A stretch of DNA of 64,000 bases from the NCBI RefSeq assembly GCF_051622035.1, contig NC_135362.1:6513501-6577500 (forward strand). Direction: 5' to 3'. The position numbers and the translations under genes are program-made. Each line of letters opens with the position of its first letter. The first letter of the stretch is position 1. Positions 11,819 through 22,689 of this stretch are shown piece after piece. This DNA is from Arctopsyche grandis. Taxonomy: Eukaryota; Arthropoda; Insecta; Trichoptera; Hydropsychidae. Under the pieces are notes generated by a model. The model did not search any database and was not told the DNA's origin. It saw only the letters and a list, made by a program, of their open reading frames with translations.

Positions 11819-12884
11819 TGTGGCGCATTAAGAATTCCTGTAATGCCACAATGGTCCAAACTTTAAATAAATAAATTAATAAGTATATAGATAAAATAAA
11901 TAAACTGATTTATCTTGGAATGATATTTTACATCATGTCAAAAGTCGAACCTTTTTATTGTAAAAAAGAAGTAACAAAACTTGCTCAATCATTGGGTGGT
12001 CCGTGACTTTATTGACTAAATCCCAAGCTGTACTGCAGTAACACTTTGAGACTATTTTGAAGTTAATGCAAGATTCATCTTTTTTAAAACCCGTAAGCCA
12101 AATTGATTGATAGTATTATTCTAATATGGAGCATGTTCTACTGGTGGGTGAAAAAAGGTTTTCGAATAAAATGCTCAAAGAGAAGGAAATAGACATGTAA
12201 AAAGACCCAGAAGAACTTGGCGGATCAATCGGTGAGACTTCATGAGGAAAGCAGTTCTGAAAGCATTGTAGTCCGATCCGAGTATAATAAGGTAAGTAGA
12301 GTGAATTCCAATAGATTTTCAAATTTTCTTTAGTAGTTCTGACCAAAATCCAATCTATCTTTTTTCAAACAATTTTGGGTACTATTAGAGTACTTTTTTA
12401 GCCATAGTTCATTGAAAACACGTTCAGTACCTCTTCAGTATGGTTCAGTACAGTTATATCCGCCATTATTTTCACCCATGTCCTATTTCGATAAATAACC
12501 CACATTGGAATCATTTAGTAAAAAAAAAAATACATATGTACATAGCTATACAATGTGTTAAGTAGAAAATCACAATTATATGGCACATGTACAAATGTAT
12601 GTATGTAGCACTGGAAGAGGAAACGTTTACAACTTAACGACATAAACGTACGAGTGGGAAACCGACGTTTTTGCAATTCGTTACGAATGCTCTCACGTAC
12701 GAACAGAACAAACAATAACATTAGAGGGGAAAAATGGGATGTCGAGCTCATTTAAAAGTAGAGAGTTGGATAGAGAGAGAGAGATAAGGCAAATTTCGGT
12801 TCAATTAGTCTCGAACGTGTGCTCGACGAGAGAGTTCAAGGAAAGCAAACAAGAAATTCCATTACGTATGTACATTATACCAAG
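11819..12884. other. No gene recognised; weak retroelement-like trace
   Basis: A hairpin-like GTGGCGCATT/AATGCCACAATGG pair is at 11,819-11,852. Near 12,195-12,290 broken frames give an RPRRTW-like word reminiscent of LINE C-termini, with stops. This is too weak to call. Confidence 0.3.
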
Positions 12885-12926
12885 ATGAGTCGATTGTGGA
12901 ATTGCTCAAGCGTGTCGTCGGAACAA
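12885..12926 (+). CDS. Candidate first coding exon, unknown gene
   Basis: ATG in context CCAAGATGAG opens a 14-codon frame (MSRLWNCSSVSSEQ) ending exactly at a donor, CAA|GTGAGC. Upstream 12,750-12,880 is a purine-rich, GAGAGA-containing stretch like an insect promoter or 5' UTR. No downstream exon was found and the product is unknown. An unspliced frame would end at 12,992. Confidence 0.2.
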
Positions 12927-13269
12927 GTGAGCAAACACGGAATATTTAAATTTAATACGGTAACGGAAGATAACTTAAAATTTAGTAATTAATACGCCGA
13001 ATCTGCGTAGCAAAACTTCCGATTGGTGTCGCAACAGCATCACTTCCAAAAGCATACGAAATAATCTATCTGCACTGATGAACCGGTTGAGCGTGAATCA
13101 AGCTCACTTGGGAAACGTTACGCTTTTAATTGATCGTGATTAGAGTTCCCGAATACACTATACATACAAATATTTAGTCATTTATTGTTTCATTGTTATA
13201 TTTGAACACAAAATTCTACACTATATAGTATACATATTAGCTAGGAACACAAATTGTGAATAATATTAA

Positions 13270-13587
13270 TTTTCGTGTTGTACAAGTTGATATTTCAATG
13301 GGTTGTTTTGGAAAGGGTGAATCACACTCGAGGCTATTGTCGCTACCGGTTTCAGTATGCACATCCCTTGCGGTCAATTCGCACCGATCCCTTAATCCCC
13401 ACATGCTCGCCCGGTCGGCCTTCGACTCGTCCGGCCGTCCACATACAAATGAGCCTTCGCACGTATGTGTGGGTGTGTCTAATCAATGCTAACTTCTAAT
13501 AATTTTAATATTATATTTTGAAATGAAATATCTATGCAAAAAAACATACATATCTACATATGTACATAAATTCCTTCCGTTTTTATA
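13270..13587 (-). mobile_element. Helitron-like fragment, minus strand
   Basis: The hairpin-end word GTTGATATTTCAATGGGTTG at 13,284 and the far-end word TTCCTTCCGTTTTTATAT at 13,571 match the element at 13,845-14,105. It is followed directly by a Tc1/mariner-type MITE. The frames at 13,256-13,499 are inside it. Confidence 0.45.
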
Positions 13588-13589
13588 TA

Positions 13590-13837
13590 TGAATCGTTAT
13601 ACTTGAAAGCGGCTGAAGTCAAATTTTCAATTCCAAAAACACTATTTCTGTTTGACTTAATTCACAAATTGATGTCATTTCTTTTAATTCGATATGTTCA
13701 GAATCTTGGAAAAGCAGAATAGACGTATTACATATTTTTTTTAATATTGTTTAACGCAAATCATATTTAATGTTTTACGAGATATTTCTCAAAATGAAGA
13801 AAGGTGGACTTATGCTACTTTCAAATATAATGGCTCA
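13590..13837. mobile_element. Tc1/mariner-type MITE, copy B
   Basis: Flanked by TA. The left end is TGAATCGTTATACTTGAAAG and the right end is CTTTCAAATATAATGGCTCA, which are inverted copies. The interior GACTTAATTCACAAATTG is shared with copy C. Confidence 0.75.
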
Positions 13838-13843
13838 TATATC

Positions 13844-14105
13844 ACTAGTGTTGTGCCCGTTGATATTTCAACGGGTGGCTTCGGAAAAGAAATTGATGCA
13901 ATAACAACAACAACAACAATAGCAAGCAACAGTATAATAACAACAATAGCAAGCAACAGTAATTATCGTCATCAGAATCGGAATCAAAATTGATATAATA
14001 AATAATATATTTTTTTGAAATATCTATATTTATCAATGCACTCACCACATATCCACATACAAACATATCCACAAATATCCCTTCCGTTTTTGTATATATT
14101 ATATT
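13844..14105 (-). mobile_element. Helitron-like element, minus strand
   Basis: Reading leftwards it ends with hairpin CCCGTTGATATTTCAACGGG and CTAG next to A. The interior contains CAA/CAG-rich repeats (13,898-13,960) and the word CCTTCCGTTTTTGTATAT. It is related to the element at 34,849. Confidence 0.5.
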
Positions 14106-15375
14106 TACGATTTAGATAACAACAATATAGTAGCAGTCACAAATATAGTAGTAGTTATTAATAGGAATTATATTTAATACATTAATTCTATGTCGTAAAA
14201 AAACTATTTTCTAAAATCATTTTGGTTCTTATGATATAAACTCTAAAATAAACCGTTAGCTCAACATTACAAACTAATACTGTCTGAAATAAAAACGTCC
14301 AAAATAAACAAACAATTCATGTGTTATTTAACTTGTCTCATTTAATTAGATCTGTTCTGTATTTTGAATATGCGTAGATATAATTGGATTATGAAAAGAA
14401 TAATGATTTTTAGATTATTAAATGGAAAAACTTCATTTTTTACAAGCGTCTTCTATATTTTTCTTTAAATATTAAAACTGTAAAAGTTTGGAACTTAGCA
14501 ATGAATCGTTTATTTTGTTCGCGTTTTTTTAATAATAACAGATAATCACAATTTTCATTGTAAAATTTATTCCACTTTTCTAAAGATGAACATTCAGGGA
14601 ATTGGCAGGCGGAAATAGCGACTTCAAAATAAAAAGAAAATGAAGTCAATACGCATCGTATTTCAGAAGTGTGTAAAATTGGTTTGAGAAAAAAAAACTG
14701 AAACCAAACCAGATGCGTTTGTTTTATGACACAGTGTCGTGAGCTGATTACAAAGCAGAACCACACCTTTTTAGAACGTTAACACGTTCTATCTAGGACT
14801 AAATTATGAGTCGATTTGGCGTTGCGGTCATGAAGACCCACGATTTTTGCATTATGTAGACCGCATAGTAGTAAAATAATTAATAGAACATTTGCATTCG
14901 TATCACGAGCTACGCATCATAAAGACATTACGGACGGAATCAAAATTAGATTAGATAAAATAAAAGATACAACAAATCCTTTTGGCTCATGTAGAGATTT
15001 CTCAATCAAAAAGTAACGTTTGAACGCTAATGTGATCATTTATGGAATGCATTTATTTATGGTCTGAACGGTTAACTTTATTATTTCAGCGATACACTTG
15101 ACGAAAAGCATGCATCGGCGTGGAAAGTGCAATTTTACAGTTGACATATGCAAGCGTGTAAATATTTATGAACGACAAACGAATACATAAATATATGTGA
15201 TCCGAATTGGGAAAATTTTTTAATGATTGTAACTTTCTATGTATTTCTATCTTATAAATAGTTAAGGAAGAATTTAATGACAATGATATTAGGTCATCAT
15301 CACTATCATCTTCATTTTCGCTATCCACCGCCAAGTGAAAGTCTCTCGAATACTGTTCCATTCATCTCTGTATAA
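14106..15375. other. No confirmed gene; two protein-like frames
   Basis: The minus-strand frame 14,440-14,766 (108 codons) is not recognised. The minus-strand frame 15,086-15,361 starts MEQYSRDFHLAVDSENED and has an acidic run, which looks protein-like for about 37 codons and then degrades. It ends beside a Harbinger-type MITE, so it may be transposon-derived. Neither is called as a gene. Confidence 0.3.
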
Positions 15376-15703
15376 GGGCGAAAACACACTGAATGGTATG
15401 GGACGTCACGTCCCCGGCTTGTAAAAATTGGGTGGGAATGAATATGTTTGGGAGGTCGCACGTGTATGCATATTCATATGTAACCGACAGGTTTCTCCTA
15501 CATTTCTTCAAATATGGGATTCACCGTTATCGATTACTGTCATATAAAGATAAATACAAGGATAAAATAACACCGAAAACACTCCAGGGGGTGATTTTTA
15601 GGACTGTGTAACATGTATATTGGCTAGGGGTGCTGCGTTTTTTTCGCATCTTTAAAAGCATCTACAAAAAAAACAACACGTACCGCTCAGTGTGTTTTCG
15701 CCC
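15376..15703. mobile_element. Harbinger-type MITE, 328 bp
   Basis: Left end GGGCGAAAACACACTGA, right end TCAGTGTGTTTTCGCCC: perfect 17-bp inverted repeats. Both sides carry the 3-bp duplication TAA (15,373-15,375 and 15,704-15,706), typical of PIF/Harbinger. The interior words TACATTTCTTCAAATATGGG and CACCGTTATCGATTACTG recur at 18,280 and 26,980. Confidence 0.85.
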
Positions 15704-15724
15704 TAAACAACATCTACTTTACCC

Positions 15725-15910
15725 AGCACATTTCCCTTACTTTATCCAACTTTGCATTCGTGACCTTGTTTTTCTTGGGTAACATTCACCCACTTCTCCT
15801 GTCGGCCTTTCGTTTGTTCATCTAGTCATATACCACGCCATTACAATCTATTCATTGTGTCCATCACATTACATAGATGCTTCACCCAAAACGTACCATG
15901 TTCCACATTT
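15725..15910 (-). pseudogene. RTE-type LINE C-terminal remnant (weak)
   Basis: Minus-strand translation in shifting frames gives VMDTMNRL, then WRG, then a KGRQEKW-like stretch. This resembles the region after the reverse transcriptase in RTE elements (compare 25,855-26,420). Several stops and shifts are present. Confidence 0.35.
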
Positions 15911-18190
15911 ATTTAAAAGCCTTTTGGCATTAAATATTTTGTATTCGAGCATTTGAGTTTTGTATCCATTCGTCATCTGCTATGAATATAAATATAAAAT
16001 TTTTAATATACATATGTATAGGATCTGGTTGTCAGGAGACAGCACTAATTGGGTGGCTTAAAACCTTATTTACTACTCGGAGAGCCACAACGAACTAAGC
16101 GTCGCATTACATGTTGCCAACCTCATCATTCATTCCACTCAAGCGTGCCAAGCTAATCATTCATAAATGCATTCTTCTAGGTTATAACACTAAATCCCAC
16201 ATATACATATATGTAAATAATATAAAGACAAATCTACAGTTTTGAAACCATTTTGCGGCGATTCTTAGTGTCAACAGATCTCTCATCAATATCTTACAGA
16301 AATGACTGGAAAAGTTCGTTATTTACATTTTTCTATCTAAATTTCATCCGATGAAGCAGCGCCGGGTGATTCGACAAGAATTAGTTGAAAAAAAAATTTA
16401 AAGAATTTAATCGGTATCTAAATATGTACATAATGAAAATAAATATAGATAATAATAAAAACAACGCATTACACCTGCTCGTACTATGATAGATGTGTAT
16501 ATTTTGTAAAAAAAAAACTAAAGCAACATTAAGACTAGATGTAGAACTAAATACCAGAAAAGATCATGCTCGAACGAAATTGACGTGAACTATAAACAAG
16601 CAGAGAAGAGAATGAAAAGAGTCTACAATGAATCAAAAGATCAATAAAATAAATTACTCTCCTTAATTTTAGATAAGCATTTAAGCCCGTGTCAAATATA
16701 AATTGAAGACAAATAGATACAACAACGAAAATTAATAGAACAAACACGCTATCGCCGATCTCATCGCTGAAAGCATCAACACACATATGATCTCATATTG
16801 TAGTAGCACAGACCAGTTTGATCGGATAGATGCATACGTTCCATCAACGTAATTGAATCCATTGTCATTTATCAAACAACAACCATCATAAGGCTACGTA
16901 ATAATGTATAATAACCCAGAAAACGACCCGAAGTGAAGTCACGCATCGCATTACGTAAGTAATCAGCGTTCACGGGCACTCGTGTACTTGTGCAAAAAGC
17001 TCTCGAGCCAAATCACAATTGGACCAAATAGCATCAACAGATGGTCTAATCTCAGGTCCATGGAAGGTTCACTTTTGCTAGAGCACATGTCAATGTCTCA
17101 CTTGTTGTACATGGCGTTGCAAGGTCGAACTTTGCGTACTCGAGTAAGTTTTGGGTCAGGTCACCCGCTCCGTTTTCCATTATCTCACGATAGCCAAATA
17201 TTATTTTTTAGCAAGTTTTCTTCCCTATATGGACAAACGGGTTATCGAGGCAACGTTTCGATCGATCGTGACACAAATCTGCTGTTTTTTCCCAACACAA
17301 TCAATCGACATGTTAATTACTTTTACGCTCGTATGTTTGCATTGCAGTCTTTTCAAACACTGTGTGCCTCGCATCCTTGACATTATTGATGGTGTTTTAT
17401 CTCCGAACTGCGACAGAGGTTAAAAATTACATATTTGACTCCGCTAAAAGTATGGTGTAATAAAAAAGAGTTTGCCGTTTTTAGCACATGTGTTCAAATA
17501 CGACGATGCGGACAATAGAATCTTATTCATACAAGACTTCCTGTGTGATGTGTTTAAATTATTTATGAGAACATTAAAATTCTAGTTTTCGAATATGTGA
17601 ACAGCAAATTTATGGGTGCATTATGTGTATGGTGACACACGTAAGCCATGAGTGATCGGCTCTACCTGGGCTTGTTAAATACTTCTTGAAGAATTGTTTA
17701 ACACTTCTATGTACATATGTATGTACATGCATATTAATTTTAAATGGAAAAATTGGTTCTTGGTTTAGAAAAGTACATGGCTTCTACACTAGCAAAAAGT
17801 CGAAAAGATTAAATAAACCAATTATTGTTCTTTACATTTCATTCGCCGTACCTTTATTCTACTCAACTCGAGATTCCAGCATCTCCAATCGTTTTTTCAA
17901 TAATGTTTTTGTAATTTTGAACTTCCAACTTACTTATCTACATAGGTACATACATACATTCATACGTATACGAAGTACTAATAGATGAAATTTAGTTATC
18001 ACGAGAAAATTTGACACATTCCAATTGTTTTCAAAAACAAAGTGTGCTCAAACATGCTTGTACAAAATGGTTGATCATGCATGCAGTTACGTGTTACCTT
18101 TACGTTGTAAATTTCTTTTCAATTTTTTAAACCAACCGGAATTGGTAAGCCCCTTTATATGTCTCACTTTTTAATATATTTTTTATCTTG
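15911..18190. other. No gene recognised
   Basis: Unique-looking DNA. The stretch 16,900-17,420 is less AT-rich and has two overlapping open frames (16,982-17,380 and 17,151-17,423) without recognisable domains. A GTAAGT-like word is at 17,142. It could be regulatory or an exon of a long gene. No stronger claim is possible. Confidence 0.35.
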
Positions 18191-18193
18191 TTA

Positions 18194-18440
18194 GGGCGCA
18201 AACACACCAAACCGAACGGCACGGGCGCGTTCTTGAACTCCTGTGGTGAAAAATCTACAGGGATTTTTTTTCGACAAGTTTCTCTTACATTTCTTCAATT
18301 ATGGGAATCACCGTTATCGATCACTGTCAAGCCAATGTCAATACAAAAATTTTAAGCTTGGGTGCCGTGACGTTTTTCTTAGATGTGCAAATCTATTTAA
18401 AAACAATATATGTGGCGTGTCTCTCTATATGTCTGCGTCC
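18194..18440. mobile_element. Harbinger-type MITE, decayed copy
   Basis: Starts TTA|GGGCGCAAACACACC and contains the family words TTACATTTCTTCAATTATGG and CACCGTTATCGATCACTG. The right end (CTGCGTCC|TAA) is decayed. Confidence 0.65.
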
Positions 18441-19895
18441 TAAGCCTCCCAATGAATTGAGCTGAACCTTTTTCACTCACGATATGTACATAGGTATGAT
18501 ATATTTAGACAAGTTGTTTTTTTCAATCGAAAATAATATATTTACTCTATTCATGTTTTTCTCCGAAACCATTTAGCGTATCGAACTGAAATTTTATATA
18601 CATATGTAAGTTTCAACTTAAGATCAAATAGCATAATAAATTTGATCAAGATCCGTCAAACAGAAGTTGCAATTTATTCTTGTTCGCTTTTTTTTCTTTT
18701 TAAAAAACTGATACGTATTATATATTGTAATCTTTCTTTATCTTCTTTTTCCTTATTAAAGATTTCATGACTAGAAGATTCCCTACCTTTCTCAAAATGA
18801 CGTTCACAAATCAACTTATGTATTCTTGTGAAAGAAAAGGTGGTTGAACTTTTATAAACATATACAAAAAACCAACTTTCAAAAAACAGGCGTTTTGTAT
18901 TATTATTTCAATTTTAGCATCGTATCAGTTAAGTAATTTCATTTTTTTAATTAAAATATTTATTATTGAGCTAAAGTTGTGAAATTTTGTTGAAAAAATA
19001 TATAAATATCCTACATTTATCCAAAAAGTTGAATCATAAGTCCTTCCTTTCATTTTAATACAATGCTAAAGAAAATATAATATCCGCCACAAAAAACTGT
19101 GCCAATAGAAGAGCATTCATTCATATTTCAAATAATGAATTGCGGTTTTGAAACGGATATGAATAGTATTTATCCATTACGAGAATTATGCGGAAATTGA
19201 CCTCGATGATTTCGTTTAAAATCCGTCGGAAAAATTATCAACAATTACGTTACAAACGCATGAACATTTTAGCATACACTTTATTTACATATTCAAAAAA
19301 CGTAAGCAACATATTGATGTACGTAAAAAAATTATCTACAAATGTACATATATACAAACACACAAACATATCAACGAAAACGAGATATACATATTGAATG
19401 ACGACAGATAAGACACAATATAAAGTATCAATATATTTCATTCTACGTATACAATCCACACAATCTAATAAAGTTTATATGCATATACATAATCGAAATT
19501 TCGCTCTACAAAAATTTTCAACTGTAAATAATCACCCTAAAATAATATATTTGACGGATTTTCATTTTTTACCCCAACTATTGGTAGCTAAGGACTACGA
19601 TTCTTCGCATGTAACAACAACCCTAAATTAATATATTTGACGGATTATCATTTTTTTCACACAATTATTGGTAGCCGCATTTTTTATTACAGCAACCCTT
19701 TACATACATTTCAACAGTAAAATGAATTAAGAACTAAGATTCTTCGCATATAATAGACTTTTTATTGGCTCAAATAATGTAATTCAACTTAAACTTTTAT
19801 ATTTTATTTCTACTCATATACGAAAAAAACGTTGTGTTCAATTAAATTTTTGACTTAAATTATATTCTTCCATAATTATATTGTAAAATTAAAAT
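18441..19895. other. No gene recognised
   Basis: AT-rich. A short direct repeat (AAATTAATATATTTGACGGAT type) occurs at 19,540-19,563 and 19,623-19,645. At 18,545-18,680 there are words similar to the intron repeat at 49.4-49.9 kb (TTTTTCTCCGAAACC, GAACTGAAATTTTATAT). If the exon at 19,902 is real, this is its intron. Confidence 0.4.
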
Positions 19896-19901
19896 ACTTA
19901 C

Positions 19902-19989
19902 ATCCCGGAGATATTCCATTCTCTTTCATGGTACACCTATAAGGGTAGTAAGTCCCAGGTAGGACTTTTCCGTACATAGTACGATCCAT
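19902..19989 (-). CDS. Candidate first coding exon of an unknown minus-strand gene
   Basis: On the minus strand ATG (19,987-19,989) opens a 29-codon segment beginning MDRTMYGKVLPG and rich in Tyr, Gly and Pro, ending at a strong donor, GGGAT|GTAAGTA, in phase 1. Upstream there is an A-rich 5' UTR-like run and then a CpG-containing GC-rich island (20,090-20,300), the only one for kilobases, consistent with a promoter. No acceptor exon was found to the left inside the window, so the gene would have long introns and extend past position 1. I do not recognise the peptide. A chance ORF cannot be excluded. Confidence 0.4.
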
Positions 19990-20059
19990 GATTGCTTGTT
20001 TTATTACTTTTTTTTTAAATTTCACTTCACTTCACATCACTGCACTGCACTTGTGGGGT

Positions 20060-20310
20060 ACTGTCCGAGGCACTTGACATCGGAAAATGAAAATTGATGA
20101 AATTTGACAGTGTCAGTTGACACGTGAGAGTCGCCGTTGCCGGCGCGCGCAAAACAAACACGAGTGGCAAAGCCGGGGCCGCGGACGAGTGGGAGGGGCT
20201 TTCAGGGCTGTCCAAAGCTGGACCGCAGCCAGGGTGTACCGTATCGAATGTGGATTTAGCATAATAACACGTGGCAGTTGTAAATTTTTGGCCGGCGAGC
20301 TTTCGATTAG
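20060..20310 (-). promoter_or_regulatory. GC-rich CpG-containing island, possible promoter
   Basis: Contains GCCGGCGCGCGC (20,139) and GGGGCCGCGGACG (20,175) within otherwise AT-rich DNA, just upstream of the minus-strand candidate exon at 19,989. It also has TGACAGTGTCA (20,106-20,116), a near-palindrome. The frames here on both strands are by-products of composition. Confidence 0.35.
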
Positions 20311-20436
20311 CGAAATCGACCACAGAAAGATGGAGATTTAGTTAAAATGTTCAATTTTTAGACACGGTTTTAACAAGCATCAAACAAACTGTGGTGCTTA
20401 CTCGGAGTCGAGCACTGTCATATAACATTTCATATG

Positions 20437-21111
20437 ACGGGCTGAAAACCAGACTGGTACAAGTGACATTTAAAAAAAAAGTTGGTTTAAGTGCTAAAAT
20501 AATAGCATATATGAATATGCTATTATTTTAGCATTTAAGAGGACTGTACACCCGAAACCTTAATTTTGTTACCGTTCCTTTCTTCGATATATATATTGAG
20601 TGTATGTATATATTGAGTGAATGCGACAATATATATCAATATATATATTGAGTGAACGCGACAGTTGCGCTTCGACCAGATAAAACGTATTTTAAATTGA
20701 CAAAATCGAGGTTTCGTATTCTCCTATTTTCTCCTCCAAAACTGGACCAATTTAAAAAAAAATTCATCATCGGTATGAGAAAGATACTTTCTGTGCATCT
20801 ATCGGCGTATTTTTTTTTTAAATCGACCGTTAAATAAGCACGCTTGACTCGTTTCGTGGGTGTAAAAAAGAGGCGATTTTATAGATGTTTGGCGGCTCCT
20901 AGCTCCTATAAAAAATAATTAATCAAAAAAATAAAACGATAGATGCACCCCAATGGTGGATATCCATAGCATATTAAAAAATAATTTCTCTAGTGCCATA
21001 ATTGAGGAAGGGAGAAGTATAGTACGTTTGTATGGACAAGGCGCTGCTGTCCAGCCCTCTTAACCAGATTTTTTTTAAAATGTCACTTGTACCAGTCTGG
21101 TTTTCAGCCCG
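20437..21111. mobile_element. Foldback/MITE with ~50-bp inverted ends, 675 bp
   Basis: Left end CGGGCTGAAAACCAGACTGG and onward to AAGTGACATTT; the right end is its inverse, AAATGTCACTTG...CAGCCCG. Flanked by TCATATG on both sides (20,430-20,436 and 21,112-21,118). The interior has a perfect hairpin at about 20,497-20,537 (CTAAAATAATAGCATAT arms) and AT-rich units containing ATTGAGTGAA with GCGACA at 20,580-20,665. It encodes no transposase. Confidence 0.75.
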
Positions 21112-21120
21112 TCATATGTC

Positions 21121-21170
21121 CCTCTATAAACGCTCGCTACAAATCGATTTGTAGCGAGCGCTTATAGAGG
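21121..21170. repeat. 50-bp palindrome
   Basis: Arms CCTCTATAAACGCTCGC and GCGAGCGCTTATAGAGG meet at a TCGA centre (CTACAAATCGATTTGTAG). Only one base pair is mismatched. It lies 3 bp beyond the target duplication of the preceding foldback element. Confidence 0.85.
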
Positions 21171-21599
21171 CGACTGTTTGACCGCATGTTCACTCGAACT
21201 TGTATCGATGTCGAACGTATGGATGTCTCTTTCGCACGCATATATTTTGCCGCGAGTACTGCTCGCACTTATGCGAACTCTATGTCAGATTACCAATATA
21301 CCTCTCCACTCGCCTTGTCATCCTGATATTTTTGTCTCGACTTTTGCCTTTCTAAACTTGCCAGAAAGATCCAATTCAATTTTAATGATTGCCAATCATC
21401 AATGCACATCGAAATGTCATCTGCGCGACCCAATTAATATCTCGTATTTCGTACATGCTTAAATTCAAAGAGTCACGAAATTCGTCGAGACTTTAAATAC
21501 CGAAATCGAAATGAGCATGCAGCCGCGTCGATTGCAGCGATTTGTACCAAACCCCTCTATAAGATGAAGTTTATCCAATTGCCATATATTGGGTACGGG

Positions 21600-22679
21600 C
21601 AGGGCCGGCCTTCTTCAGGCGGAGGTCCAGATGTGAAAAAAAAATTTGGAACATAAATACAATATAAAAAAACACATTATAGAGACTATAAGAGGAATGC
21701 ATAGGGCCAACGAGAGGGGGGGGAGCGGGGGTAAAGTTCCAGGGCCCGGACTAGTCAAAGGGCCCCGAGTCGGGACGTCCTGCTGACGAATATTGATATT
21801 TTATATTATTCCATATAAAAATACATATGTACATATATTTATTTTTCAATCCGCGCATTCTGTGTCCACGTGAAATCGTGCCTGTTATATAATGCTTTCC
21901 TAATCAATTATTTTAAAAAATAACAACCAACATATGAGCCGTTATATTTGAAAGTGGCGGAAGTCCAATTCGGTTCCAAAAACACTATTTCTGATTGACT
22001 TAATTCACAAATTGCTTTCACTTATTTTAATTCGATTTGTCCCGAATTTCGGGAAAGCAGAATAAACGTATTATAGGCCACCAGTATTTTTTAAATATAA
22101 TTAAACGCAAAACATTATATTTAACGTTTTGCGAGATATTTCTTGAAATGACGAAAAGTGGACTTATGCCACTTTTAATTATAACGGCTCATATAGGTAT
22201 TTTTCACATGTTTAAAATATATCTATAAGATCTTTTTTTTTAGTTTGTCATAGGACCCGGAATTATTTTTCCCAGGGCCCGGGATTTCTCTCAGCGGCGC
22301 TGGGAATGCTAAGAGGAAATGTTTTGTTAGAGTCGTCATTAAATGACATGAAATAAAAGGCAATTTTTTTGCAGGACGCAAGTAGGACGAATTTTTAAGG
22401 ATATGACAGTCTGAGAAGCAGGCCACACTAGGCGACTTTGTCAGCCGACTAGTTGCGCGACATGCGTAACTAGTCAGCCGACAAAAAAAAAATAGTATGG
22501 AGCACGCCATACCGTGCAATCCACCGACCAGCGAGATTCGTCGCAGGTGTTCTCGTCTCGATAATTGTATTGCTTAAGCAACTAGCACGATCCTTCATTG
22601 TATACATAGTTTCTTTGCTTTTTTTATTTTTCGAATCAATTTTATGCACGGTGCCGTGCATCCAAGTTGGCCGGCCCTG
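21600..22679. mobile_element. hAT-type non-autonomous element, 1080 bp
   Basis: Ends CAGGGCCGGCC and GGCCGGCCCTG are perfect inverted repeats of the hAT CAGGG type. Flanks are 8-bp near-duplications, GGTACGGG (21,592) and TGTACGAG (22,680), matching at 6 of 8. The interior has a G-rich run (21,715-21,731), GGGCCC words, and a nested Tc1/mariner-type MITE at 21,935. No transposase was seen; the frames at 22,223-22,789 are by-products. Confidence 0.7.
21935..22191. mobile_element. Tc1/mariner-type MITE, copy C, nested
   Basis: Flanked by TA. Left end TGAGCCGTTATATTTGAAAG, right end inverted (TATAACGGCTCA). Interior GACTTAATTCACAAATTG and AATAAACGTATTA are shared with copy B. It is inserted inside the hAT-type element 21,600-22,679. 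Confidence 0.8.
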
Positions 22680-22689
22680 TGTACGAGCC

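Noticed and set aside
12116..12346. LINE C-terminal remnant or coding frame
   Set aside because: Only an RPRRTW-like word with several stops; not enough to call a family.
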